Source: Isosphaeraceae bacterium
GTDB lineage: Bacteria > Planctomycetota > Planctomycetia > Isosphaerales > Isosphaeraceae
Length of the DNA stretch: 42,529 bases
Direction: 5' to 3'
Assembly (NCBI GenBank): GCA_025356475.1
Contig: JANXSX010000139.1
Coordinates: 1 to 42,529, forward strand
Shown: in pieces, positions 34,213 to 42,397 of the stretch
How positions within the stretch are numbered: the stretch's first letter is position 1
Layout: every line of letters starts with the position of its first letter
The notes under the pieces: model-generated
What the model was told of the DNA's origin: nothing
What the model saw: only the letters and a program-made list of their open reading frames with translations
Databases searched by the model: none
Made by a program: the position numbers and the translations under genes

Positions 34213-34809
34213 TCATAGACATGCGACCTCGCGTTGCCAGATGATTCGAATCCGGGAAAGGTAATTCGCGACACTGCGACGGACGAGTTTCAACTCATCG
34301 GCAATTTCTTGCTGGGTGTACCCTTCGAGACTGCGTATCACCACAATCCGATGTTTGTCGTCCGGCAACCGAGTGAGCAAGAGACCGATCAATTCCACGC
34401 CCTCCACCTGGAACTCCGCTTCTAACGCCAGACCAGGCAACCCATCGATTCCGCCGAGTGAGTCGAGGACCGCCTCACTCTTGACTGCGCCACCGCCACG
34501 CGACTTGGTCCGATTCCGTTGATACTGATCACACGCCTTACGGATGGTGATCGCGACAAGCAACCTCGCAAGATCCTTACCATCTTTGAGGTCACGAAAC
34601 CGACCCTCCTTAGCACCGTGCCAGTAGCTCTTGAATGCGCTCAGCGCGACGTCGTCGGCTCCCTCTGCGACCCCGTCCGCACCATATTTTCGGGCGATCG
34701 TTTCAAGCCGGCTCGAATAGAGATCCCAGAGCCGAGCGACAGCCTCTTCATCACCCTGTTCCACGAGACGAATCCAGAGTTCAATACCTGGCTCGTCGGT
34801 CGGCCGCAT
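34213..34809 (-). CDS. ECF RNA polymerase sigma factor (kinase-linked group)
   Basis: This 198-residue protein has sigma region 2 around RLWDLYSSRLETIARKYG and ADDVALSAFKSYW. Region 4 is LPDDKHRIVVIRSLEGYTQQ, then EIADELKLVRRSVANYLSRI. That makes it an ECF-type (group IV) sigma factor. The start ATG 34809 has a near-perfect AGGAGG four bases upstream, which rules out the longer frame to 34881. Directly downstream is a transmembrane kinase. Family knowledge: planctomycetes carry ECF groups encoded beside such kinases, and phosphorylation rather than an anti-sigma factor is thought to control some of them. No anti-sigma gene is visible. Confidence 0.93.
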   Translation of the reverse strand: MRPTDEPGIELWIRLVEQGDEEAVARLWDLYSSRLETIARKYGADGVAEGADDVALSAFKSYWHGAKEGRFRDLKDGKDLARLLVAITIRKACDQYQRNRTKSRGGGAVKSEAVLDSLGGIDGLPGLALEAEFQVEGVELIGLLLTRLPDDKHRIVVIRSLEGYTQQEIADELKLVRRSVANYLSRIRIIWQREVACL

Positions 34810-35098
34810 CGTTCCTCCTATCGATTTTCGATCATTGGGCACTAACCGCCCCAAACCCGCAGAATCGCGGGTAGTATGCATGATGACAGTTCATGTTTCA
34901 AGGATCGATCGTTCATACGACTCGAAATCTAAAAGAAAATATTCGCTCAACTTGCACATGGTCTGTCGAATCGCGGATTACCTCAATAGAGGGATCGCGG
35001 TCCGCGCCGCTCGACCTTTGATTTTGAGCGTGAACGGCACAATCGGCGTTAGATTGTGGTCGAAAGGATCATCTCGGCTTACACATTAAGAGATCTAC

Positions 35099-36181
35099 AT
35101 GTCAAGCTTGACTGCCCTGAAGCCGTCCGGTCGTCGTGGCTTTACACTAATCGAATTGTTGGTCGTGATTTCGATCATCGCTGTGTTAATAGCGCTGCTC
35201 TTACCGGCCGTGCAAGCGGCCCGAGAGGCTGCTCGACGGATCTAATGCGTGAATCACCTCAAACAACTCGGCCTCGCAACCGCGAACTACGAATCTGCGC
35301 ACGGTGTCTTACCGCCCGGGAATCTACCCCAGCGTGATCAGGCCAAGCCAAACGAATTTGGCCGAGGGGCCGGAGTGTTCTGTCTGTTGTTGCCTCAGAT
35401 GGAACAGATGACGATTGCCAACGCCTATAACTACAGCCTTTCGGCTCTTTCGGCCTCCAACGTCACTGTTGCCGGAATTGGACTCGCTGTGCTCCAGTGT
35501 CCGAGCGATCCGTCTGGTACGGCCCCCTCCGACCTCAGTGGTCTCTATCCTTACCGACCTGACGGCCTACAACAGCAGCATGCAAGCTACTCGGGAAATC
35601 GGGGCCAATTTTCGGCACCAGTCGTTGGGAATGGCTTAAAATTCACAGAAACAATGTGCATTACCAAGTGGCGATCGGCGATGACCGGTGTCATTTACGA
35701 CGGGAGTCGAACTCGGCTTGCCGAAATCACCGATGGCGCAAGTAACACCTTGCTCTTCGGCGAGCGAACCTGGGGTATTCTCGATCCTGGCACAAGAAGT
35801 GAATACGCCAAATGGCAGGTAGGAGACACTTTCGACACGACCTTCGACACATTTTATCTGATCAATGGATACAAGAAATATCCTTTCGGTAGCATTTCGG
35901 CCGACTCCCGTCTCGGAGGCGGGTGGTGGGTCCCGTTAACTTCGGCCTCAAGTTACCACAGTGGAGGGGCGAACTTTGCCATGGTCGACGGGTCGGTCCG
36001 GTTTCTCAAAGAGGGAATCGACACCTGGACGAATGACATCACGAGGGATGGCGGCTATCCGGCGGGCGTTACTATCCTAAATCCGTGCTTCGAGCCTTAT
36101 CTCGACACTTCTCAACCGAAGGTCTACCAGGCACTCTCCAGCCGTCGCGGCGGTGAGATCATCAGCGCTGATAGTTTCTAA
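35099..36181 (+). pseudogene. DUF1559 protein gene with in-frame TAA at codon 49
   Basis: ATG 35099 opens [13 protein letters not shown], then [20 protein letters not shown] and [17 protein letters not shown] stop follows at 35243-35245, then C-V-N-H-L-K-Q-L-G-L in the same frame to 36181. Other DUF1559 proteins, including the one at 315-1244, have Gln at this point, so CAA to TAA would explain it. The downstream part is otherwise intact, with GWWVP, FAMVDGSVRFLKEG and GGEIISADSF. Either the gene is inactive, or a GTG near 35249 makes a protein without its pilin signal. It lies inside the segment bracketed by the 28-bp repeat. Confidence 0.8.
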
Positions 36182-36285
36182 GAGTCGGAGAATTCCGACG
36201 GATGTCGCTCGCTCGATTCTACTGTCGAGAACAAAAAAGTCGTCGCTCAATAAACGACTACTGATAACTTTCTCTATTTCTCCGT

Positions 36286-36313
36286 AGATTCCTGTGGCGA
36301 CGCTGAGTTGATC
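36286..36313 (+). repeat. 28-bp direct repeat, copy 2
   Basis: Identical to the 3' end of the HAD phosphatase gene at 30427-30454. Here it is intergenic, 104 bp after the DUF1559 pseudogene. It lies 26 bp before a 30-bp palindrome. Confidence 0.92.
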
Positions 36314-36339
36314 TGTCAGAAATAACGCAGTGTGACCAC

Positions 36340-36369
36340 CACACATCTAATATGCATATTAGATGTGTG
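36340..36369. promoter_or_regulatory. 30-bp perfect palindrome
   Basis: The left arm CACACATCTAATATG (36340-36354) is followed directly by its exact complement CATATTAGATGTGTG (36355-36369), with no spacer. The core is AT-rich and unlike its GC-rich surroundings. It lies 25 bp past the 3' end of the DyP gene (which reads toward it), so it may be a bidirectional terminator. An operator or recombination site is also possible. Confidence 0.6.
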
Positions 36370-36394
36370 ATGATGCAAATATGATTTTGTCGGC

Positions 36395-38098
36395 TCACGC
36401 CTTCTTCGCTGGGGGTGGGTCCAACGGGTCCGCAAACTGGCATGGGTCAGCGCCAGGGAAGTCGATATCGTTGTCGGGCTCGGCGTCGGGTTTGGGTTTG
36501 GGTTTGGGTTTGGATGGCTCGTTGACTCCGCCGCCGGATAGGTTGAAAATCGCGGCAATGCTGGGCTGGAAGAAGTAGTCGCCGCCGGTCGTTGTGACGA
36601 AGTGCTGCATCATGAATTGATGGGCAGCCTTACCCGAGACGGGCATCGTGAACGGAGCAGCCGGGGTATCTTGGGCCATGATCGGGTCCTGCCCATCGTC
36701 GAGCACCTTGCCCTTCTCGTCTTTCGCGAGAACTTTCAGGTTGGGGAAGCTCGGATCGTTGACCCACTTGCTCTGGACGAACTCGAACTGGCGAGCGATG
36801 CTCGACTGATAGGCGACGAACAAGAGACCACGATCAATGTTGTCGTCCTCAATCGTGTCGGCGGGTGGGCGGAAGGAGACGCCGTAGGGGATCCCTCGCC
36901 GGAGCATCCGGTGCGTCTGTGTGGTGCTCTCGCTGTTCTGGAAATCCTTGCTTTTATCACCATCACGTGTCGGCTCATCACGTGGGTAGGCTTTGCGGAT
37001 GTGAGCGGCTCGGGGGACGATCTCGCCATCTGGATCGTCGCCGAATTCGAAATTATTGCCCTCTTTCGCTCCCAGGAGTTCTGGGTGGGCGATCGACGGG
37101 TCAATCGTCGTTGTGTCGACATTGGGAAGAGTCTTGGTCCTCTCCAGAGGGGCTCCGCTGGCGTACCGACCGACGAGCTTGGCTCCCATCAGATCGACGC
37201 TCAAGTTTAGCTTGGTGGCGAGATCCGCCACGAACTTCTTGAAGCCCGGCACATTCTGGCGAAGTCGACGGAAGACCATGTACGAGCCGTTCGTTCCCCA
37301 GCTCGGGGCGGTTTCGTCGCCGCCGCCATGTTTGGGGCTAATCGGCCCTTCATCGGGGTTGGGCTCCATCGGCTTCTTGCCAACGCAGTCGGTCTTGGCG
37401 AACGGGAGCTGCGTGGGGTAACCGAGCAGGAACTCGCCGGGTTGGAGGCGATCCTGCCCGGGATTGCCCTGGAGGGCGTTGCCCCCTTCGATGTGGGCAT
37501 CAAAATGGCGGACACCCGGCTGCGAGACACCGTCCCTGAACCCAAAGTGTTCATGGCCAGGCTGATCGACCCGAACAGTACCGACCTGAGTGAAGACCAG
37601 ATCGAAACCCTCGACCAGAGTCGTGAGATAGCGGGTCACGGCCTTCTCAACATCCTGAGGAGTATCGGCGGCGACGATCACGACGACGTGGATTCTCGAC
37701 TGATCACCGAGCGGCGTCAGCCAGTTGGTGGGATCGCTGGCACCGACATCACCGATAATCGCCGCGCGAGCCTTCATCCCCTGCTGATACGCTTCGGGGA
37801 ACTGGTCGATCTCGTCGAAGCCAAGCGCTTGAAGCCCCCCAAACGTGAACGCAATGTTCATCCACGTCGCCTTGAGTTCACCATGCTCTCCCCCCCGGCG
37901 CGACATCACCGCCTTGAAAAGCTGACCGAAGTCTCGGACCTCGCGAGCGGTTGCAATTTCGTTGACAATTGCCAGAAGGGCTAGTTTAGCCTTCTCGGCA
38001 CCAACGACCCGAAGAAACAGCATTGTCTGATGATCTTTGTTGAATCCGCCCAGGATATTTCCCTGGATCACGTCCAAGTTCTCTTCGAGTCCAGCCAT
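36395..38098 (-). CDS. DyP-type heme peroxidase
   Basis: This 567-residue protein begins N-L-D-V-I-Q-G-N-I-L-G-G-F-N-K, typical of DyP peroxidases related to the fungal and cyanobacterial class. The distal motif G-F-R-D-G-V-S-Q-P-G has Asp 189. The proximal heme His is probably His 366 in AAHIRKAYPRDEP. A later conserved block is GIPYGVSFRPPAD, then GLLFVAYQSSIARQFEFVQ. It reduces peroxide while oxidising dyes or phenols; the natural substrate is unknown. No signal peptide is seen. The start at 38098 (or 38101) follows GAGG. The C-terminal tail holds K-P-K-P-K-P-K-P coded by a tandem hexamer and two Cys/Pro-rich turns. It is transcribed convergently with the upstream block. Confidence 0.93.
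   Translation of the reverse strand: MAGLEENLDVIQGNILGGFNKDHQTMLFLRVVGAEKAKLALLAIVNEIATAREVRDFGQLFKAVMSRRGGEHGELKATWMNIAFTFGGLQALGFDEIDQFPEAYQQGMKARAAIIGDVGASDPTNWLTPLGDQSRIHVVVIVAADTPQDVEKAVTRYLTTLVEGFDLVFTQVGTVRVDQPGHEHFGFRDGVSQPGVRHFDAHIEGGNALQGNPGQDRLQPGEFLLGYPTQLPFAKTDCVGKKPMEPNPDEGPISPKHGGGDETAPSWGTNGSYMVFRRLRQNVPGFKKFVADLATKLNLSVDLMGAKLVGRYASGAPLERTKTLPNVDTTTIDPSIAHPELLGAKEGNNFEFGDDPDGEIVPRAAHIRKAYPRDEPTRDGDKSKDFQNSESTTQTHRMLRRGIPYGVSFRPPADTIEDDNIDRGLLFVAYQSSIARQFEFVQSKWVNDPSFPNLKVLAKDEKGKVLDDGQDPIMAQDTPAAPFTMPVSGKAAHQFMMQHFVTTTGGDYFFQPSIAAIFNLSGGGVNEPSKPKPKPKPDAEPDNDIDFPGADPCQFADPLDPPPAKKA
36488..36511. repeat. four tandem GGGTTT hexamers
   Basis: Four perfect copies of GGGTTT on the plus strand code the Lys-Pro repeat in the DyP peroxidase tail. 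The tract is a slippage-prone simple repeat whose copy number may vary. Confidence 0.8.
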
Positions 38099-38291
38099 CA
38101 TAAACCTCGCATTTTCCAAAAGGGTCCAAAACGTCGTCGCCTCGATCCTAATCAAACCGGATAGCGACGATGGACTTTAATGCCATGATGGTCGAAGCTT
38201 GTCAAAGAAAATCGGATGCGAATTTTCCGGATTGACCCGTCTTCGATCATGGTCGATCCGGCATAATGGGTTCGGAACCAAGGAGAGCCGC

Positions 38292-38537
38292 ATGATCCGC
38301 ATCGTATTGGCCGCCGAACCTGAGGGTCTGTGGCGAACCTATCGCCAATCCCAGTGGATTGGCGTCGTCCGAGCCAATCCCGGAGCCGCAGCCTGGTCCA
38401 AAATCCATCTAGATATCGAAGAACCTCAATATCAAGATGCCCTGGCGAGCTGGCAACGCGATTCGCTGGGCCAGAGTCGCGAAATCGCACTCAAGAGTCT
38501 AGTCGAGCGGAGGGCGGTCGAGGTGAGGCTGAAGTAG
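38292..38537 (+). CDS. hypothetical small protein
   Basis: I do not recognise this 81-residue protein. It reads MIRIVLAAEPEGLWRTYRQS, has W-S-K-I-H-L-D-I-E-E in the middle and a basic, Arg-rich end, VERRAVEVRLK. No membrane segment or metal motif is seen. The start is supported by AGGAGAG at 38281-38287, four bases upstream; the longer frame to 38199 has no such site. It lies 73 bp before the KAP NTPase gene on the same strand and might be part of that module, though nothing in the protein proves it. Confidence 0.65.
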   Translation: MIRIVLAAEPEGLWRTYRQSQWIGVVRANPGAAAWSKIHLDIEEPQYQDALASWQRDSLGQSREIALKSLVERRAVEVRLK

Positions 38538-38610
38538 GACATCATGGCGAACCGGAACTTTATACGATAGCATCAATCGTTCGAGAGGTTTCCAGCGACC
38601 CGACCAGGCG

Positions 38611-40023
38611 ATGCCAATGACCGAAACACATAATGACGAGCCAGTCCGTCGAGACCAGCTCGGTCGAGAGTCGCTGATATCTGAAGTGTCAGAATGGATA
38701 GCCAACTGTCCCCCACCGATGACCTTCGGCGTCTACGGCGATTGGGGATCGGGTAAGACGACGTTTCTGCATCACCTTCACTACCATCTCGCAGGAGAGA
38801 GCGCGCTCTGCAAGAAGGGGGACCCGACTCCTGAAGGGGTCCCGACATCCCTTGCCTCGTCGGATGGTCTGCAAGTCATCTGGTTCGAGGCATGGCGACA
38901 CCAACGCGAGGCGATTCCCATCGTCGCGCTGCTTCGGGAAATGCGCTCACAACTCGCGTTTAGGCACAGAGCCGGGAATGAAGCAAAGAAGTTGCTGAAT
39001 GTGGCTGCACAGGGCGCACTCCGGGTGCTTGACGACCTCATCAAGGTGATCGGGTTTCAAGCCGGGGCAGCCGATAAGCTTCAAGCACTGGGCGAGCGCT
39101 ACGAAACGGATCACTTCTCGACTCCATTACCTTCGTCCGAAATTCGCAGATATCTTGAAGAAGTGATTGAACAGCTTCTCCCTGTCAGCAGTCCCAATTT
39201 GCCATCACCTCGGGTGATTGTGATTATCGACGACCTCGATCGGTGCGAATCGCAGGTTGCCCTTCAACTCTTGGAGGGGATCAAAATTTATATGAATCTC
39301 AAGAATTGTGTGTTTGTCCTTGGGATGAACTTCCAGGTGATCGAACCTGCAATCGCCAAGCAGTTTGAATTGAAAGCGGGGCCTGATGGTCGCAAATTTG
39401 ATCACAGGTGGGAGGCTCGGGAGTACCTGGGCAAGATCTGTCAGACGGCATGGCTACTGCCTCCTTTCCCGGTCGCAGCCTACTTGAAGAAGTATTTACC
39501 GATTGACCACGCCCTAACCCCATTCATCATTAAGAGGGTCGAGGAAACGCCTTGCCTACCTGTCAATCCGCGTAAAATCAAAGCTCTCGCCAATGTTCTC
39601 AAGCGACGACTCCGACAGATGGGGACATTGCCAGCAGAGAACGTCTCCCAGCGCGCGGCGGATCTCACTATATTATTTGCAAGCCTGTATACCTATCATC
39701 CCGACTTGTACCAGATGATCGACGCTCAGCCGAGGTTTTACACTGAAATTCAAAAATATCTTGATAACGGAGTCGCTCCGTTTGATCTTGACGTCTTCCG
39801 TGGAATCATCGCCCCACGTGCACCCGAGTCAAAGATAGAGTCAAGAACCCAGTCGCCCGGGGTTTCCGCGCCAAAGTTGATCGACACTTTTCGTGAGCAT
39901 GAACGTGGTAACGTATTCTTGATTCAATACTTGATGGAAGTGGTCAAACCCGTAACCACAACCGAGATTCGCAGCCATCTTCTCTATCTCCACCAAAGCC
40001 CTTACATAGTTAACGATGTCTAG
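38611..40023 (+). CDS. KAP family P-loop NTPase
   Basis: This 470-residue protein has Walker A G-D-W-G-S-G-K-T-T-F (43-52), then W-F-E-A-W-R-H-Q, a signature found soon after in KAP NTPases. Walker B is V-I-V-I-I-D-D-L-D-R (Asp 207, Asp 208). NPRKIKALANVLKRRLR resembles the family's sensor region. KAP proteins include PifA, the F-plasmid protein that excludes phage T7, and are often membrane-linked; no clear inserted membrane pair is seen here. Its stop overlaps the ATG of the NACHT-LRR gene by eight bases, so the two are co-translated and probably act together. Start ATG 38611 or 38617. Confidence 0.88.
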   Translation: MPMTETHNDEPVRRDQLGRESLISEVSEWIANCPPPMTFGVYGDWGSGKTTFLHHLHYHLAGESALCKKGDPTPEGVPTSLASSDGLQVIWFEAWRHQREAIPIVALLREMRSQLAFRHRAGNEAKKLLNVAAQGALRVLDDLIKVIGFQAGAADKLQALGERYETDHFSTPLPSSEIRRYLEEVIEQLLPVSSPNLPSPRVIVIIDDLDRCESQVALQLLEGIKIYMNLKNCVFVLGMNFQVIEPAIAKQFELKAGPDGRKFDHRWEAREYLGKICQTAWLLPPFPVAAYLKKYLPIDHALTPFIIKRVEETPCLPVNPRKIKALANVLKRRLRQMGTLPAENVSQRAADLTILFASLYTYHPDLYQMIDAQPRFYTEIQKYLDNGVAPFDLDVFRGIIAPRAPESKIESRTQSPGVSAPKLIDTFREHERGNVFLIQYLMEVVKPVTTTEIRSHLLYLHQSPYIVNDV

Positions 40024-42292
40024 AACCAACATTGCGACGCCCTCCGACGACCGTTCGGCCTGGATCGATCCGTACGATAACCGGTCGCTGATTCGCTATT
40101 TCGAAGACGTTCCCAAATGGCATGGGTATATCCATTTCTTGAGTCTCCCCCAGTTTCGTGAATATCACGATGTGCCAATCTGGAGGCTGTTTGTCGAGCC
40201 TCACCTCGCGGTCGCTCCGATCCGACCTGCTGCTCAGGAGCAAAGCGGGATCGCCAGAAACGCGATTCTGTCGACCTTGGCTGAGAAGAAACGGCTGGTG
40301 ATTCTCGGAGATCCAGGGTCGGGAAAGTCGACGCTTGTGAATTGGATTGCCTGGCAGCTTTCGCGGCCGACGGGGAGCCCCGCCGTCGCCCAGCTTGGTC
40401 CCCTCATTCCGCTGCCAATGATCGTGCGCGACCTGGCATTGAGCGTTGACGAGACATGGGATTCGCTGGTCGAGAAGTTCTTGGAACGTCCAGTGGCCAA
40501 GGCCCTTGATGCTGAGTTAGTTCGTGGGTTACTCGAAAGTGGCCAGGTCCTGGTCTTGCTGGATGGCCTCGACGAACTGAACGGTATCGACGCTAGAAAA
40601 CGTTTGCGGGACGCGGTTTGGGATGGGATGAAACGCTATCCTAATGCCCGCTGGATCTTGACCTCGCGTGAGGTTGGTTACGAGGCGGTGCCTTTTGACC
40701 GGGCGATCAATGTCTCGAGCCTGACGTCGCGCGCGGTTGGCCACGAGACAGGGCGCTTTGACCGCGAGTTCCGCGACACCGATCTCCAACCTCAAGCGGC
40801 CACGACCTCATGGGCCTCGCTCTTTTATGTCGCTCCGTTCGATGAACGCCAGATCCGCGAGTTCACGCACTCTTGGTTCCTGCTTCGTGAGCCCGATGAA
40901 CAGGCGGCTCAAACCCGTGCGGAAGGAATGCTCCAGGCGATTGCGCGGAACCCAGGAACCGTGAAGCTTGCTGCCGTTCCGAACTTGCTCTCCTTGCTTG
41001 CGATCATCTACCGCACCCAAAATCAGCTTCCTCACGGGCGCACCGAACTGTACGACCTGATCGCCAAAGCCTACCTCGAGGCAATTGACACATTTCGCAA
41101 CCTTGCCCAGCCCGATGAGCACTTCGAAGTCAAGAAAGCGTGGCTGGCTCGGATTGCGTTTCAAATGCAGTCGGACCGGTCCGATAAAAATTCAGGTGAG
41201 GGACGAGGAATCTTGATCGCTGAATCGGACGTTGTGAATTTATTAATTCAATCAATGCACGCCTCCACCCGACCCCAGGCCAGCGAGCAAGAAGCGAAAG
41301 ACTACCTCGATTGGATCGCCCGCCGCAGTGGCCTGTTCATCCCGCGCGGTCCGGGACTATTCGCCTTCAGCCACCTTTCCTTCCAGGAGTACTTCGCCGC
41401 CTTCCATCTCGCCAAACTGATCAAACGCCCTAGCTGGTCAAACAGTCCAGAGCCGTCGGGAGATGCTTCACTCAAGAATCTGCGTTCCTTTGCCCCCCAG
41501 TCTGTCTGGCTTGAGTCGCTGGTCATCTTATTCGAACTGCTGACCAGCCCCGATGAACCGGAATCGGAGTGCTCCATGAACCTCGCCGAACGGCTTTTCG
41601 GCACGAACGGCGTTCCTCTCGATGCGGCTAATCCTCCAACTGCGGTTCTACTCGCCGAGATTTCCGTCAATCCCTACTCCGGACTTTCAAATACCTTCCG
41701 CGAAAACAGTTGGAAACGACTTCTAGATCTATGGATTCAAAATAAGATTACTCCTCCTGAGAATACATGTGCTTTTCTTCGATCACTCTTTGATAGTCGG
41801 GGTGTTTACAGTGGGAAGATCTGGGAAATCTTTCTCGCGAATCCAAGTGTTTACAATCTTCAGTCGCTAAACCTCTCGAAATGCACATCGCTCTCGGACA
41901 TCCAACCGATCCAAAATCTTGTTAATCTTCAGAAGCTAGACCTCTGGGAATGCACATCGCTTTCGGACATCCAAACGATCCAAAATCTTGTTAATCTTCA
42001 GACGCTAGACCTCTCGGAATGCACATCGCTCTCGGACTTCCAACCGATCCAAAAGCTTGTTAATCTCCGGAAGCTCTACTTCGGGGGATCCACATCACTT
42101 TCGGACATCCAACCTCTCCAAAAACTTGTCAATCTTCAGATGCTCGTGCTCTCGGAATGTACCTCGCTCTCGGACATCCAACCTCTCCAAGAACTCGTCA
42201 ACCTTCGGTGGCTACACCTCTCAGGATGCACATCGATCGCTGAGCTGCCCGACTTTTCGATGTTGCCTAACCTTAAGATCTACCCACCATGA
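40016..42292 (+). CDS. NACHT NTPase with C-terminal leucine-rich repeats (NLR-like)
   Basis: This 758-residue protein has a NACHT module: Walker A G-D-P-G-S-G-K-S (98-105), Walker B L-V-L-L-D-G-L-D-E-L (Asp 183, Glu 187), sensor I-L-T-S-R-E-V-G-Y, and the later F-S-H-L-S-F-Q-E-Y-F-A-A-F-H block typical of bacterial and eukaryotic NACHT proteins. From residue 615 to 752 come six 23-residue leucine-rich repeats of pattern L-x-x-L-x-L-S-x-C-T-S-L-S-D-I. No toxic effector domain is visible at the N-terminus, so the effector may be the KAP partner. Family knowledge: bacterial NACHT proteins defend against phage; LRRs in NLRs sense ligands. The start ATG overlaps the KAP stop. The combined role is inference. 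Confidence 0.9.
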   Translation: MSRTNIATPSDDRSAWIDPYDNRSLIRYFEDVPKWHGYIHFLSLPQFREYHDVPIWRLFVEPHLAVAPIRPAAQEQSGIARNAILSTLAEKKRLVILGDPGSGKSTLVNWIAWQLSRPTGSPAVAQLGPLIPLPMIVRDLALSVDETWDSLVEKFLERPVAKALDAELVRGLLESGQVLVLLDGLDELNGIDARKRLRDAVWDGMKRYPNARWILTSREVGYEAVPFDRAINVSSLTSRAVGHETGRFDREFRDTDLQPQAATTSWASLFYVAPFDERQIREFTHSWFLLREPDEQAAQTRAEGMLQAIARNPGTVKLAAVPNLLSLLAIIYRTQNQLPHGRTELYDLIAKAYLEAIDTFRNLAQPDEHFEVKKAWLARIAFQMQSDRSDKNSGEGRGILIAESDVVNLLIQSMHASTRPQASEQEAKDYLDWIARRSGLFIPRGPGLFAFSHLSFQEYFAAFHLAKLIKRPSWSNSPEPSGDASLKNLRSFAPQSVWLESLVILFELLTSPDEPESECSMNLAERLFGTNGVPLDAANPPTAVLLAEISVNPYSGLSNTFRENSWKRLLDLWIQNKITPPENTCAFLRSLFDSRGVYSGKIWEIFLANPSVYNLQSLNLSKCTSLSDIQPIQNLVNLQKLDLWECTSLSDIQTIQNLVNLQTLDLSECTSLSDFQPIQKLVNLRKLYFGGSTSLSDIQPLQKLVNLQMLVLSECTSLSDIQPLQELVNLRWLHLSGCTSIAELPDFSMLPNLKIYPP
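41858..42271 (+). repeat. six tandem 69-bp units coding leucine-rich repeats
   Basis: Units start at 41858, 41927, 41996, 42065, 42134 and 42203, each 69 bp (23 residues). Units 1-3 and 5 share long identical stretches, such as CATCGCTCTCGGACATCCAA, while unit 6 is divergent and closes the array. This points to recent tandem duplication or gene conversion. Confidence 0.9.
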
Positions 42293-42397
42293 GACTGTTG
42301 GATCACTTCACGATCGCAGCTTGCGAGAGCGGGGCAGGGTCTGTAGGCTTGGACCTGATATTTGCTCAGGAAGCTAATCAAAGGGAGCCTCTGTGCC

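Noticed and set aside
30427-36313. The 28-bp-repeat segment as a complete integrative element
   Set aside because: No integrase, transposase or terminal inverted repeats are present, so I report it only as a bracketed segment, not as a mobile element.
41858-42271. Tandem 69-bp units as a CRISPR array
   Set aside because: Units are contiguous, in frame and code leucine-rich repeats; there are no spacers.
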